In this document: positions 1 through 9,639 of the stretch, one piece after another
How positions within the stretch are numbered: the first letter of the stretch is position 1
How the letters are laid out: each line of letters opens with the position of its first letter
Source: Trichomonas vaginalis G3
Lineage: Eukaryota > Parabasalia > Trichomonadida > Trichomonadidae
Reading direction: 5' to 3'
NCBI RefSeq assembly: GCF_026262505.1
Contig: NC_067206.1
Coordinates: 6,724,879 to 6,788,878 of the forward strand
DNA length: 64,000 nucleotides
Notes under the pieces: model-generated
What the model was told of the DNA's origin: nothing
Seen by the model: the letters and a program-made list of their open reading frames with translations, nothing else
The model's database searches: none
Made by a program: the position numbers and the translations under genes

Positions 1-218
1 TCACATCTGGCTGCATAATGAAGAGGGGTCCATGCATTTTCATTTTTAGCATTGACATTTGCACCATTTGAAATAAGAAATTCTGCCATTTCTTTTATAT
101 TATTGTATAATGTATGATGAAGAGCAGCATTTCCATCATTGCCTTTAGCATTGATATCTGCACCATTTGAAATAAGAAATTCTGTCATTTCTTTGTTATT
201 ATCCCTGACTGTATAATG
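1..218 (-). pseudogene. Ankyrin-repeat gene fragment, 5' end missing, runs off left edge
   Basis: On the minus strand this stretch reads as about two ankyrin repeats of the trichomonad type (KEMTEFLISNGADINAK and KEMAEFLISNGANVNAK, each followed by an ALHH or PLHYAA turn). The frame is open from a TAA at 219-221 to the left edge. It begins in the middle of a repeat, at LHYTVRDNN, with no upstream start or DUF3447-type N-terminal region, so the 5' part of the gene is lost. The rest of the gene would lie to the left of the window. It could instead be an internal piece of a gene broken by a frameshift near 219. Confidence 0.65.
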
Positions 219-611
219 TTAATAAGTTTCCCCGAATTTTAGTTATTCTTAAAGCACCTCTATATTATCTCCTATCTACTGATATAATTATTTTTCAAAA
301 AGTTTGCACAATAAAGAAAGCTTAAATTTCTTTTGGAGTTTTGAAAACTGCATATATCCCTAAGAATATTACTTGTTTAACAGTACATTGATCACATAGC
401 TTTTCAAAAATTGTCCGAAATCGAAATATATTTGTGAGGTATTACAACAGATTCTAGACGTATTATAACTAAACTTTAAAATATTGTCTTTATTGATTAA
501 AATTAGCATATTTCTTCTTAAAAAGTAATATTAAAAAAAAAAATTATATTTTAAAATAACACTCTATTATTACCAATATTTATACTAAGTAATCTATAAC
601 AAATTCATATA
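219..611. other. AT-rich intergenic stretch
   Basis: No open frame or RNA-like structure was recognised. The sequence is dominated by A and T runs. It separates the ankyrin fragment from the 3' end of the Ran-binding-domain gene. Confidence 0.6.
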
Positions 612-1382
612 TTAGGGTATAGACACGCAATCAGAGATTGTTTTACAAAAATCAGTTGCATTTTGATTACTTGCGCATCTTATAAGATAAATTGAAGGTT
701 CCATTGCTGGTATCTGTTCCGCGAATATTTGTACATACGATTCTGGTTTTGTTCTAGGTTGAATTCCTTTTATCAACCTGAGAGACGTTGGCGAGTTATT
801 TGCATTAAGAGTTAGTATATAACTGTTATTAATATTCTGTATTGCAATGCGACCTGTTCCTATATCTACGTAAAATTCTTTATTTGTATTTTCATCTTTA
901 GAAACTCTGTATAACTGAGCTTGATAACTACATATCTCATTAGGTCCTGGTATTTCATCAACTTCTCCTCTAAAATATTCGGGACGTGAAAGAGAGAAAT
1001 TTGGAATTGTAAATGGAGTTTTTGGATCCCTAAATCCTTCAAATACTTCTCCAGTTCCGAAACAAAATTCTACATGAAATGGTTTTTTCATGCCATGATG
1101 GAAATTGACGACTTTTTCTTTTTTTACTGGTTTCGGTTTTGGTTTTTCGACTGGTTTTGGAATTTCTAATGGCGGCTCTTCTTTTGTAACTTCAAGTTTA
1201 AATTTTTTCTGTTTTACTGGTGCTGTTAAATTTAAATTTGATAAAATTCCTTGTTGTGGTGTTCTTTCGATATTACTTAGAGGAGGTGGAGGTTCCTCTA
1301 TTTTAAAATCGGATAGAATCTGTTCAGGAGGCGGCTCTACATGTTCGTTCAGTGATTTAATCCAAAGATTTTTTAAATTCAT
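612..1382 (-). CDS. Probable Ran-binding-domain (RanBP1/PH-like) protein
   Basis: 256 residues. Residues 1-100 are low-complexity, rich in Pro, Glu and Lys (EEPPPPL, KPKPKPVKKEK), and look disordered. The C-terminal part, about residues 145-250, reads like a Ran-binding domain: EICSYQAQLYRVSKDE, then the GTGRIAIQ strand, which resembles the GTGDLK motif of RanBP1, and a final helix NATDFCKTISD that matches the closing helix of the fold. Proteins of this kind bind Ran-GTP and act in nucleocytoplasmic transport, either at the pore (Nup50/Nup2 type) or as soluble cofactors. The window also holds two karyopherins. The ATG at 1380-1382 is the first in frame. The domain call comes from pattern matching and a profile search could overturn it. 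Confidence 0.55.
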   Translation of the reverse strand: MNLKNLWIKSLNEHVEPPPEQILSDFKIEEPPPPLSNIERTPQQGILSNLNLTAPVKQKKFKLEVTKEEPPLEIPKPVEKPKPKPVKKEKVVNFHHGMKKPFHVEFCFGTGEVFEGFRDPKTPFTIPNFSLSRPEYFRGEVDEIPGPNEICSYQAQLYRVSKDENTNKEFYVDIGTGRIAIQNINNSYILTLNANNSPTSLRLIKGIQPRTKPESYVQIFAEQIPAMEPSIYLIRCASNQNATDFCKTISDCVSIP

Positions 1383-2354
1383 TAAAATCTGGCACTTTTA
1401 CAAAAAGTGTCATTTTTTGAATGAAAAATTCCTAATGAAAAGGGTTGTACATCCTCAACTCTGCATTTTTAATTTTCTTTTCATTTAAGAAGGAAATGGT
1501 TCAAATCACGACAGATGTCTATTTTGCCTGTGATTCGCAATCTTTGAGTTCCCAAAATGCGTTATCTGCTCTCAGAACGCGTTGGATTCAAAAACCAAGA
1601 ACGTTTGAATTTAATTGTAATTGTGTTTAAAGCAAAAATCATATTGTCAAAATTCGATATTCTAATTAAAATTTTATTATAAGTTTGATTAATGGCCATG
1701 CATAGATTTTCAAGATCATCGATAGTTGCTAGTTTTTCTGGGTGATTATCGTATCAAGAAGAGCTTTTCTACACTTTTGGATTCCTCCGAGAAAGATATA
1801 GTTTTCATCTTTGGGAGTAATTTCGTATTGATTGCTTGGGATTCCAGGTACTATCTTCTGAATAACAGTTACTAATACCCTTTGCATTTCTAGAGTATCA
1901 TAGATTGCGGTTGTGTTTGAAAATTTTGAAAGTATAATTATGAGCAATTTCATATATTTGGTTTTTTTAATGGATACTATTATATATAACTCTTCTTATT
2001 GATCAAATTTTCTCTTTCCAAATTCTTTTTCATGTCATTTAAGTCTGAAAAGAAATTGAAATTTAGCAACAAGCTTCGTTGTATATTATTAGCCATACAA
2101 TAAGTCAATGATAGTTATACACAAGTATTCTACATCATTCTTTATCATTTTTAATTTGTATCTTTTTTGAGGCCATCCTAATTAAGGAGATGTTAATGGT
2201 TATTTCAATGGATGAGCTATGAATTTGCATTAATTCGATTATAATAAATAATGAAAGTGCCTATATTCCAATATTTTTCGTTTTGAATAATATTGAGAAT
2301 ATAATTTCAGATCAAGTGCAAATAAGAAGCAAATAGTAAGAATGAATAAACTAT
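1383..2354. other. Intergenic region with two doubtful small ORFs
   Basis: Two short frames could be genes. A plus-strand frame at 1496-1630 would give 44 residues starting MVQITTDVYFACDSQ, with a TCATTTA initiator-like site about 10 nt upstream of its ATG. A minus-strand frame at 1729-1953 would give 74 residues with the segment YEITPKDENYIFLGGIQKCR, which looks more protein-like than random. Neither resembles a known family, and neither is entered as a gene. The rest of the stretch is AT-rich and featureless. Confidence 0.4.
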
Positions 2355-3131
2355 TTATTCATCAAGAAGTGTATAAATCTGATTCTTATGATTCTTATTC
2401 ATTGGTATTTCTTCATCTGTGATATATTTAATCGATCCATCTTTATTGATAACTATAGGTTGAAGTTCCCCCTCAAGATCAAACATTCCTATGTAAAGAC
2501 GAAAGTGATGATAATCCCATAAAAAACCATCGTATCTCATCACACAAATGTACCCAAAATCTGGTGATCTAATAGACTGCTCTGTATATTTAATAAATAC
2601 ATGAAAATATTCACCCATCGCGATAGTTTTAATATTCAAATTAACTGGCAAACCTTTAGTATATGGATATCCCTTGAAATATTCGAATTTTTCGATGTAG
2701 ATATTAAAATCTTTTGGTGGGTTAAACTGTATGTTAAAGAGTTTAAAAGCATCAATGTAGGATTTGATGCTTGGAATGTAAAGATACATGTTGAAACGTC
2801 CAATAGATTTTCGAGGTTCTATTAATATATCAATTGCTACAACAACATGGGAAACTTTATTTTGGTCGGAATTTAATGCGTATACGAAATAATAGGGAGT
2901 ATTCAAGCAATATTGCTTGATTATTTTGCCGTATGTACTCTGTTCATTTGACTTTAGATAAAGGAATTGTTGCCAAAGAAAATCCAAGACATTTTGATTT
3001 CTAATATCGACATTATAAAATGAAGATAGACCATCTAATTCCCGCATTTTTTCTTTGGATGGTATTATGTATTGTGAATGGTTATTTTCTTTCTTGTTTT
3101 TCAGACATTTTAGTGCACGTTCTTTTAGCAT
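2355..3131 (-). CDS. Hypothetical protein, 258 aa
   Basis: Not recognised. The protein starts with a basic stretch (MLKERALKCLKNKKENN). The rest looks globular and rich in aromatic residues and beta-strand patterns (YFVYALNS, HVVVAIDIL, FNMYLYIPS, YICVMRYDGFLWDYHHFRLYIG). There is no signal peptide, membrane segment or coiled coil. The ATG at 3129-3131 is the first in frame. A pyrimidine-rich CCCCTCC block lies about 40 nt upstream on the coding strand (3167-3178), similar to blocks in front of several other minus-strand genes here. The codon pattern and length support a real gene, probably lineage-specific. Confidence 0.7.
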   Translation of the reverse strand: MLKERALKCLKNKKENNHSQYIIPSKEKMRELDGLSSFYNVDIRNQNVLDFLWQQFLYLKSNEQSTYGKIIKQYCLNTPYYFVYALNSDQNKVSHVVVAIDILIEPRKSIGRFNMYLYIPSIKSYIDAFKLFNIQFNPPKDFNIYIEKFEYFKGYPYTKGLPVNLNIKTIAMGEYFHVFIKYTEQSIRSPDFGYICVMRYDGFLWDYHHFRLYIGMFDLEGELQPIVINKDGSIKYITDEEIPMNKNHKNQIYTLLDE

Positions 3132-4470
3132 ATCGAAAATTTTACAGGGACCAAAAAAACTGATAGTGGAGGGGTAAAAAACCTAATAGAATTGTATATC
3201 ATTAGGTGTTTTATTATTATGTATAATTTCAAATCAAACTTCATGAGTCATATTGTGAGCTTTACAAAATTTGTAAGGTAAATTTTTCTATGCTCACAAT
3301 TTGACTCATGAATTTTATCCTATTAGCCAAATTGGAAAATTGTTTCACTCATTCAATTTGCCTCATACCGAAATTTAGGGGCGTAGAGTTGAATAAAAGA
3401 GTTCGAATTCAAATACATGACATGATGCATAAATTTATTAGGATTAATCAGTTAAACGTTATCATGTACCTTTGTTATATTATAGATTTCTAACATGTTA
3501 TAGATTTTTGGTTTTTAGACGGAGTTACTCATGCAAATGGATTTTACCTGAGAAACATGAATGTATTTCAATTTTTATTTTTCAATCATCTCATATCTCC
3601 ACTTTGGCCCTGGGGATTTCAATAAACTTTCATGTATTATTAGAGTATATGATATTATTAATTTATGCAAATTTCCAGGAAAAGTTGTGCAAATTTGGCC
3701 AACTTTACTGCACAACAAGAAAACGATGCACGCCTGTAATTTCCAATAAAGTTTTCGTTCTTTGTTATTTGTGAAATTCATTGCTTAAGTTTTGAACTTT
3801 CGCATTGTAATAAGTTTTATTTTGTGTGAGCAGACTATTGCATGTTTTATTTCAATAAAAGTTAAAAAAAATGAAATATCAAATTTCAAATCAACCAAAT
3901 ATATTAAATGCATTATACGAGATTTGATAGCAATACATTTTTGAACTATACTATTTAAGTCAAAATCAAGTTTTTATTATAATAAAAATAAGAATAATAT
4001 AATATAAATGTTAATTATATTTGTCACTAATATAGCCTAAAGGATAAAAATAAATCAATTTAGCTGATTTAAAAATGCACAAAAATGTTCATGTGACTGC
4101 AAAAAAAATAAAATTATTGAAATTTTTGAATATTTTCGTTTTTGATAAAAAAATGAAATGAAAATTTATTCAATTTTCACTGTTTCTCTCATCTTTGAAA
4201 TTTGCATAATTTTTCTCCTATGTCTCCAGTTAAGCTTCTGATGATCTAATCTATCTATACCATAAATATGAGTCCTTTTCTCAGGCTAGACATGGTTACC
4301 CCATCATAAAAATGGGGATTGATTAAAGAAGTAATAATAAAAGTCTAGACTATATTAGTTGGGCTAGTATCATATGTGTGAGATAATGGGTAAAAATTGT
4401 GTACCCCTGTTTGATTGTTAACATTCAAAATTGACGAAAAAAAAATTGTACTTTTTCTGACTTTGAATGC
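3132..4470. other. Long intergenic region
   Basis: It holds a strong hairpin at 3240-3312 (listed separately), several overlapping short ORFs at 3308-3781 that show no family signal, and a smaller inverted repeat CCCCAT/ATGGGG at 4301-4319. A CCCCTG block lies at 4403-4408, about 60 nt upstream of the next gene. No RNA gene was recognised. Confidence 0.5.
3240..3312. repeat. 73-bp imperfect hairpin, possible MITE remnant
   Basis: The 21-bp arms at 3240-3260 and 3292-3312 are inverted copies with one mismatch (TTCATGAGTCATATTGTGAG against TTCATGAGTCAAATTGTGAG). They are separated by a 31-nt AT-rich loop. No clear target-site duplication flanks it. It could be a minimal inverted-repeat transposon relic or a transcribed stem-loop downstream of neither gene. 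The two flanking genes are transcribed away from it. Confidence 0.6.
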
Positions 4471-5589
4471 ATGATTAACAATAGGCATTGCAATCGTTTA
4501 TCATTTATTATCCTTTACACATCAATATTAGTAGCGCTTCAGATGGCAGGAAGAAATGAATGGTATCTTTTCATCCAAGGATTTATTCCGAATCATCAAT
4601 TCAACGTCGGCGATGGAATTCCGCATGATATCGAGAGTTCAACGTTTCTAGTTAAAGAAATTCTAAAAATCTTATCAGATAGATACCAAAATCACGCTTT
4701 AAACTATCTAGCAGAAAAATTATTAACTCACACTTATTTCATGAACAGCAAGCAAATGAAAGATATTAGCTATGTTGCTGGCTGCTTATTTTCTTCATAT
4801 GACAACTATACTTGTCCGGAAAGTCCACCATCGATTGAAAGAAAGATACCATCAGCAACACATTCATTAACTAAATGTAAAATTCCTGAATATTTCCCTG
4901 AAGTTGTAGTATTTCATCATGGATTGAAACATTCCAAGCGTCAGATTAAAGAATATATTAAAAATCGCGATATGATTGATGCTGGTGCATATATAGGTGA
5001 CTCTGCATGCATTTTATCTAGCTATACAAATAAAAAAATTTATTCATACGAAATCAGTAAATCTAACTACAACGCTCTCAAAGCAGTCGTTAAAAACAAT
5101 AATATTGATGACAAGGTAGTTACATTTAGAAAAGGTCTTGCGTCGAAAGAAGGCGTGATGCATTTAATTGATACGGGAAATAGCGGTGCAAGTATTGTCA
5201 AAGAAGGTAATGAAAACATTTCATTAGTAACAATTGATGACGAAGCACGGAAATATAATATGAAAATCGGATTTATGAAAGCAGATTGCGAAGGATTTGA
5301 CTTGGAAGTTCTAAAAGGAGCAGCAGATGTAATAAGAAGGGATAGGCCTGTTATATCTTTCCAAACTTATCATAACTTTGAAGAATTTTTCGGAATTCCG
5401 GAATTCATTATGAGTTTTCCAAACTATATGTTCTATTTCCGTGTTGAAGGTATAAATAAAAATGCGCTTGGTGAATATGGTATTTTTGCATACCCTGCAG
5501 AAATAATTTACCCAACTTATACTCCTTCTCAAATGGATGAAATTAGAAACTTCCCAGGCATCAATATTTCAACATGGAATGCTTTCTGA
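4471..5589 (+). CDS. FkbM-family SAM-dependent methyltransferase
   Basis: 372 residues. The C-terminal two thirds is a Rossmann methyltransferase: motif I DAGAYIGDS at residues 170-178, an acidic end of strand 2 at YSYEIS (192-197), and the family signature VTIDDEAR followed by GFMKADCEGFDLEVLKGA at about 253-284. FkbM enzymes O-methylate sugars or small molecules. A hydrophobic stretch at residues 11-24 (SFIILYTSILVALQ) looks like a signal anchor, so the enzyme may face the lumen or the cell surface. Residues 25-150 are not recognised. The start is the first ATG; M25 (4543) is possible but would remove the anchor. Trichomonads are known to have many transferred metabolic genes, and this one may be of bacterial origin, but that needs a tree. 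Confidence 0.85.
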   Translation: MINNRHCNRLSFIILYTSILVALQMAGRNEWYLFIQGFIPNHQFNVGDGIPHDIESSTFLVKEILKILSDRYQNHALNYLAEKLLTHTYFMNSKQMKDISYVAGCLFSSYDNYTCPESPPSIERKIPSATHSLTKCKIPEYFPEVVVFHHGLKHSKRQIKEYIKNRDMIDAGAYIGDSACILSSYTNKKIYSYEISKSNYNALKAVVKNNNIDDKVVTFRKGLASKEGVMHLIDTGNSGASIVKEGNENISLVTIDDEARKYNMKIGFMKADCEGFDLEVLKGAADVIRRDRPVISFQTYHNFEEFFGIPEFIMSFPNYMFYFRVEGINKNALGEYGIFAYPAEIIYPTYTPSQMDEIRNFPGINISTWNAF

Positions 5590-5939
5590 TATATTATACA
5601 TGGTGCTCAAAAAATCTAATTTAGTACCATGTTTAATTTTATTCTTGTTTGTAATATTAAACTATGTGCGGTAAATTAATTGTATTTAAATATCTACAGA
5701 CCAAACTCATGCAATTTTTAAAAAAAAAAAGCATAAAATTATTCATGTGAACGTGTATCTTGGCAAAATTAGCATTTTTATCGAAAATTAGTGCTTGTTG
5801 CTTATTGAGAAAGTGAATGGATCTTCCAATGAATTGAAATTGAAATGTAATTTGAGATTAGCAAGCAACAAATAAAGCATTTATGGTTAGAAATATGTTA
5901 TATCATAATTTCATAGAAAACAATAATAACTTATTCATA

Positions 5940-7064
5940 ATGTTTTTATTCACATTTTTAGTTGGATCAGTACATATTCATTATATCGAGGGTAAAAGAT
6001 TAAGCAAGAAAACATCAATGGTAACTCTCCAAGGATCCGATAAATATCTTGCAATCGGCGAGGTTTCGGATTCAATTAGTAGATTTCCGCCTCGTCTTAA
6101 CGTATATTCTATTGGAACATCTAAAATACTAAGTTCTACATCTATTCAAGGCCAAGATGCCTCTCTTGGTTATGCAATTGCTCCAATAAAAAATGGTTTC
6201 ATTGCATCTTCACCTCAAGCAGCTTTTAGATGGGGTAAACCAGGTCCAATTTTAACAAAAATTTACTCTTCAAGAACAATTCACGAAACTTTAAATTCAT
6301 CATATATTCCATACGGCGAAACTCTTGCTGCGTCGCTATATTATAAATTTGTGATTGCTTGTTCACCTTTTGAGAACAAAGGTTGTTATATTATTAATGA
6401 AACACATCGAATTATTCAAGCACCTGATAATGTTACTTTATTTGGCATTGCTGTAGCTGTATCACCTAGCGGAAGATACTACGCAACAATGTCTCGTGAT
6501 CATTCAAGACCAGTTTCAATTCATATCTTTAATTCTTCAGATGAAATCGAAAATTCTTTCAAAATAGTTCACAATCCATTAATTGATCTTCAACAAGCAA
6601 GACCATACTTACATTTCGATAATGATAATAGTATGATAGCAGGATTTCCCGAAATCGGAAAAGTATTTTCTTATAAAAGATCTACAGTTGGCTGGGTTAC
6701 GGAACATCCAGCAGATATCGAGATGACATCTATTAGTAAGTCTGGATCCTATTTTATCACCGTAAATAGAGATGGCGAAGTGAAATTTTTTGATAATTTA
6801 TTCAAAGAAGTAGACAGCATAAATGTTCAGCGTTCAATTAAAAATTCCAACTTTACAAAGATTGTTGGAGGCGATACATGGTTTGCTGTCCTTGAAGATG
6901 ACGGAAATGAAAGAACACTCCATATTTATTCGACAAAATCATCGAATTACTTCCACGCATTATTTATTGTTGCTTTGCTCCTCGTAACTTCTATTTTATA
7001 TATAATTATGAGGCCAAAGATTTCCATCAGCGTCTTTAGACGCCCAGGAAAGAAACTTTTTTAG
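5940..7064 (+). CDS. Type I membrane protein with propeller-like ectodomain
   Basis: Hypothetical protein. With the start at 5940 it begins with a clean signal peptide (MFLFTFLVGSVHIHYIEG) and a TTTCATAG/TTCATA initiator-like sequence lies just upstream. An in-frame ATG at 5883 would add 19 residues. The ectodomain has repeated short strands with GxxxAVSPSG, ISKSGSYFITV and DTWFAVLED, as in beta-propeller or FG-GAP-like repeats, and several N-glycosylation sequons (NSS, NET, NVT). One membrane helix follows near the C-terminus (YFHALFIVALLLVTSILYII), then a basic 18-residue tail ending RRPGKKLF. It is probably a surface or endomembrane protein. No named family was recognised. Confidence 0.75.
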   Translation: MFLFTFLVGSVHIHYIEGKRLSKKTSMVTLQGSDKYLAIGEVSDSISRFPPRLNVYSIGTSKILSSTSIQGQDASLGYAIAPIKNGFIASSPQAAFRWGKPGPILTKIYSSRTIHETLNSSYIPYGETLAASLYYKFVIACSPFENKGCYIINETHRIIQAPDNVTLFGIAVAVSPSGRYYATMSRDHSRPVSIHIFNSSDEIENSFKIVHNPLIDLQQARPYLHFDNDNSMIAGFPEIGKVFSYKRSTVGWVTEHPADIEMTSISKSGSYFITVNRDGEVKFFDNLFKEVDSINVQRSIKNSNFTKIVGGDTWFAVLEDDGNERTLHIYSTKSSNYFHALFIVALLLVTSILYIIMRPKISISVFRRPGKKLF

Positions 7065-7366
7065 AGTAATAAACCTGTTAATGTTGTTTTATTATGAAAA
7101 ATTTAAAATATGTTATTTTGAAAAATATAATCTCAAATTTTTTTAAGAATCAATGACTGAAATATTTAAAAACTATATTTATTTCTTATAGACAGTTTAT
7201 TGCTTTATTGCTGATTCTCTTAAATTGTGTTTTCCATTTTCGATTCATCTCGAAATGAGTCATAAATCCATTTTTATACGATAATTATAATTTATATGAT
7301 ATTTTGGACAATATTTTTGATTGATGTCCAAATAAATTAGTTATCAATTTGAGAAAGTTTGTCAGG
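7065..7366. other. Intergenic spacer before TAF6
   Basis: AT-rich, with no gene recognised. A TTATCAATTT sequence about 20 nt before the TAF6 ATG could serve as an initiator. Confidence 0.4.
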
Positions 7367-8683
7367 ATGGCGAAAGCGAAGCAGGAGACTCTTAGAACAA
7401 TATTTAAATCTCTTGGCTTAGGCGTAGATAATGAGGCATCCATTATGTATACGCTTGTTGATCACGCGCAAACAAGAATTTTGAATATTCTCGGAAATGC
7501 GTTACAAATTACTCACAAATGTAAAAGAAATAGACTTACGGTTAATGATATCAATATTGCATTAGAATCTCTTCGGATCCAGCCACTTTTTGGCTACTCC
7601 AGTCAAATAGAACCCGAACTTGTTGACGTGAATGGAGATAATAAACTTCTTGCATACGACGATTCATTTGTTCAGATCGACCAATATGGCCGTAGAGAGC
7701 TCCCAGCATATCCGCTTGCTACATCATATGACATTGATTGGATTGCTCTAAATGGAGTTGGTCACAAAAATCAAGAAGTTACAGAGGACAATAACGAAAA
7801 TAATGAAAATGCTCAGCTGAAGCAGGCCAATCAATACAGACAGTTCATTCAAGATTCAGATGCTTTTGTCGTTTCAAACAAACATCAGTTTTCATTTACC
7901 CATCAGAAATTCTTCAGAGAGTCTCGTGATGCTCTTCTTTCTACAAACCAGCTCAAAAAGGAACTCATGTTCTACAAATTATCAAGATTGGACTGTATTC
8001 AGATGCTTGTTCCTTATTACGTCAGATTCACACTTGTACAGTTCCGCGATCACTCCAACGAATGGAATACCTTATACTCCTCTCTCTGTACAGCCCGTGC
8101 CCTCGTGCAAAACCCAGAACTTAAAAATATTGAAAGATATTTGCAAAGTTTCATTACGATAGCCCTATCATTTCTACTCAATCCCGACATCCTTAGGACA
8201 AATGTTGTCGGTCTGATCCGCATCAGAGAGCTTGCTGCAGAGTATTTAGTTGTAATATGCGATAAAATTTCAAATGGCTATCCAATGGTTCAGCCACATA
8301 TTACATCACAACTTATAAGTGTCCTTGTTGACCCTGCTCGCTCTGTTTCTGAGAAATATGGAGCTTTTTGCGGATTAAATGCATTTGGATCCGAAACCAT
8401 CGCCAGATTTGTCCTCCCACATATAGATGTCATTGTGAAAGACCTCGTTAAGGGTCCAATGAGGGATGGGGATAGAAATATCAGAATTGTCGCCGCAACA
8501 TACTACGATGCACTTGTAAACGCGGTAGGACTCTGTTTATACAACGATACAGCACGAAGCTACTTAAATGGATGCATGGAACTCGCTCCAAGAACAGCTG
8601 AACACAGAGAGAAGATATTTGAGACTTTAGGATCATTATTACTGCCATTTTATATAGACGAAAGTGTTGAATTGTCGATTTAA
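7367..8683 (+). CDS. TAF6: TAF6, TFIID/SAGA subunit
   Basis: 438 residues from the first ATG at 7367. The upstream in-frame extension has only a TTG. The N-terminal histone fold (about residues 5-75) carries the TAF6 pattern: GLGVDNEAS, a long central helix, then KCKRNRLTVNDINIALESLRIQPLFGY, which closely follows the human KRRKLTTEDINYAL..VEPLYGF. Residues 170-430 form the conserved TAF6 C-terminal HEAT region (LSRLDCIQMLVPYYVRF, ALVDPAR-like ISVLVDPARSVSEKYGAF, DRNIRIVAATYYDALVNA). TAF6 pairs with TAF9 in TFIID and the SAGA-type coactivator. Its presence matters because trichomonad core promoters are unusual (Inr bound by IBP39), so a TFIID-like complex is still expected. Confidence 0.93.
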   Translation: MAKAKQETLRTIFKSLGLGVDNEASIMYTLVDHAQTRILNILGNALQITHKCKRNRLTVNDINIALESLRIQPLFGYSSQIEPELVDVNGDNKLLAYDDSFVQIDQYGRRELPAYPLATSYDIDWIALNGVGHKNQEVTEDNNENNENAQLKQANQYRQFIQDSDAFVVSNKHQFSFTHQKFFRESRDALLSTNQLKKELMFYKLSRLDCIQMLVPYYVRFTLVQFRDHSNEWNTLYSSLCTARALVQNPELKNIERYLQSFITIALSFLLNPDILRTNVVGLIRIRELAAEYLVVICDKISNGYPMVQPHITSQLISVLVDPARSVSEKYGAFCGLNAFGSETIARFVLPHIDVIVKDLVKGPMRDGDRNIRIVAATYYDALVNAVGLCLYNDTARSYLNGCMELAPRTAEHREKIFETLGSLLLPFYIDESVELSI

Positions 8684-9170
8684 TATTTGTTTGTATAAAT
8701 AAAATATGTTTATTCATAAATTATTTTTATTTCAAAAAAATCCTCCGACAAAATGATCAAGAACACAGAACAATGATAATTATCGATCCCATATTTAATG
8801 ATTTAATTAATATTTTGAACTGAAAACATGAAAATAAATAAAAGAATTTCAAATTAAGAGCAATTTAATTCTAAACTAATGTACGAATTGCCTTGTTCGC
8901 ATATTTATTGGTTTTGAATTTAGACTTGTCAAATTAAAAGACATTATGTATTTTAGGAATAATATAAATTCAACGATATGATTTTATTTGGTCGTATTGA
9001 AACCTTCATTCTTATTTGATTCAAATAAGGCGAAGAGTCGTGTTTAAATACAATTTATGTAATGGTGAAGAAGAGACGCATTGGCATTTGATAGTTAGCT
9101 TTGATTTTAGTGATATGATAACGAAACTATCACTTTTTACATAAAAGTGACAATAATCGTTAATTTACAG
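8684..9170. other. Intergenic region with initiator
   Basis: AT-rich, with no gene recognised. The downstream end holds a strong trichomonad initiator candidate (see 9130-9142). Confidence 0.5.
9130..9142 (+). promoter_or_regulatory. Initiator (Inr) candidate of the FOR20-like gene
   Basis: TCACTTTTTACAT fits the trichomonad Inr consensus TCA(+1)YTWYT closely. The A at 9132 would be the transcription start, 39 nt before the ATG at 9171. An AAAAGTGACA block at 9143-9152 immediately follows and partly mirrors the Inr (TCACTTTTTAC / TAAAAGTGA). Confidence 0.55.
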
Positions 9171-9590
9171 ATGTCCAACGAATTAAATGTTCCAGACGAA
9201 GTTAAAGAACAAATCAACATGAAACTTGTTGAAAATGGCACAATGGAGTCAATCGAACAGGAAATTAAGGCTGCAATGAAAACGGCTGCACGTGAAATTA
9301 GAAATAACAAAACAGAATCAGAACTCGAATACGCACCACTCAAAAACATGAGCGAGGGTGAAACCGATGCTTTCAAAGCTGTTGTCAAGTTTTTGGAAGA
9401 GAAAGGACTTAAATTCTCTCTTGCCACACTTCTTGAAGAAGCAGGCTTACAAAAACCAGACACAGGATCTATTCTTGATGTTTGCGAATATCTTACTGCT
9501 GTTAAAAAGAATACTTCATCAAATAATTCTGATAAAGAAGGAGACGACAGTGATTCTGATATTGTTGTTGTCCCTGCAAAGCAGGAATAA
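9171..9590 (+). CDS. FOP/FOR20 (CEP20)-like LisH protein
   Basis: 139 residues from the ATG at 9171; the open frame upstream offers only a GTG. Residues 10-45 (VKEQINMKLVENGTMESIEQEIKAAM) match the N-terminal helix of FOP, OFD1 and FOR20 proteins, which reads L..L...G....I+..I. Residues 66-95 form a LisH motif (DAFKAVVKFLEEKGLKFSLATLLEEAG), comparable with NELIREYLEFNKYKYTASVLIAESG in FOR20. The C-terminal 25 residues are acidic and serine-rich. Members of this family dimerise and sit at centrosomes and basal bodies. Trichomonads have four to five flagella, so a basal-body role is likely. It is convergent with the coiled-coil gene, with 49 nt between the stops. Confidence 0.7.
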   Translation: MSNELNVPDEVKEQINMKLVENGTMESIEQEIKAAMKTAAREIRNNKTESELEYAPLKNMSEGETDAFKAVVKFLEEKGLKFSLATLLEEAGLQKPDTGSILDVCEYLTAVKKNTSSNNSDKEGDDSDSDIVVVPAKQE

Positions 9591-9639
9591 AAAAAGTCAA
9601 TATGTTCTTACAAAACAAAACAATTTATTAATGTATTAA

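Noticed and set aside
3308-3781. Several overlapping small ORFs on both strands
   Set aside because: They overlap each other, have no family similarity and no initiator-like site, and look like chance frames in AT-rich DNA.
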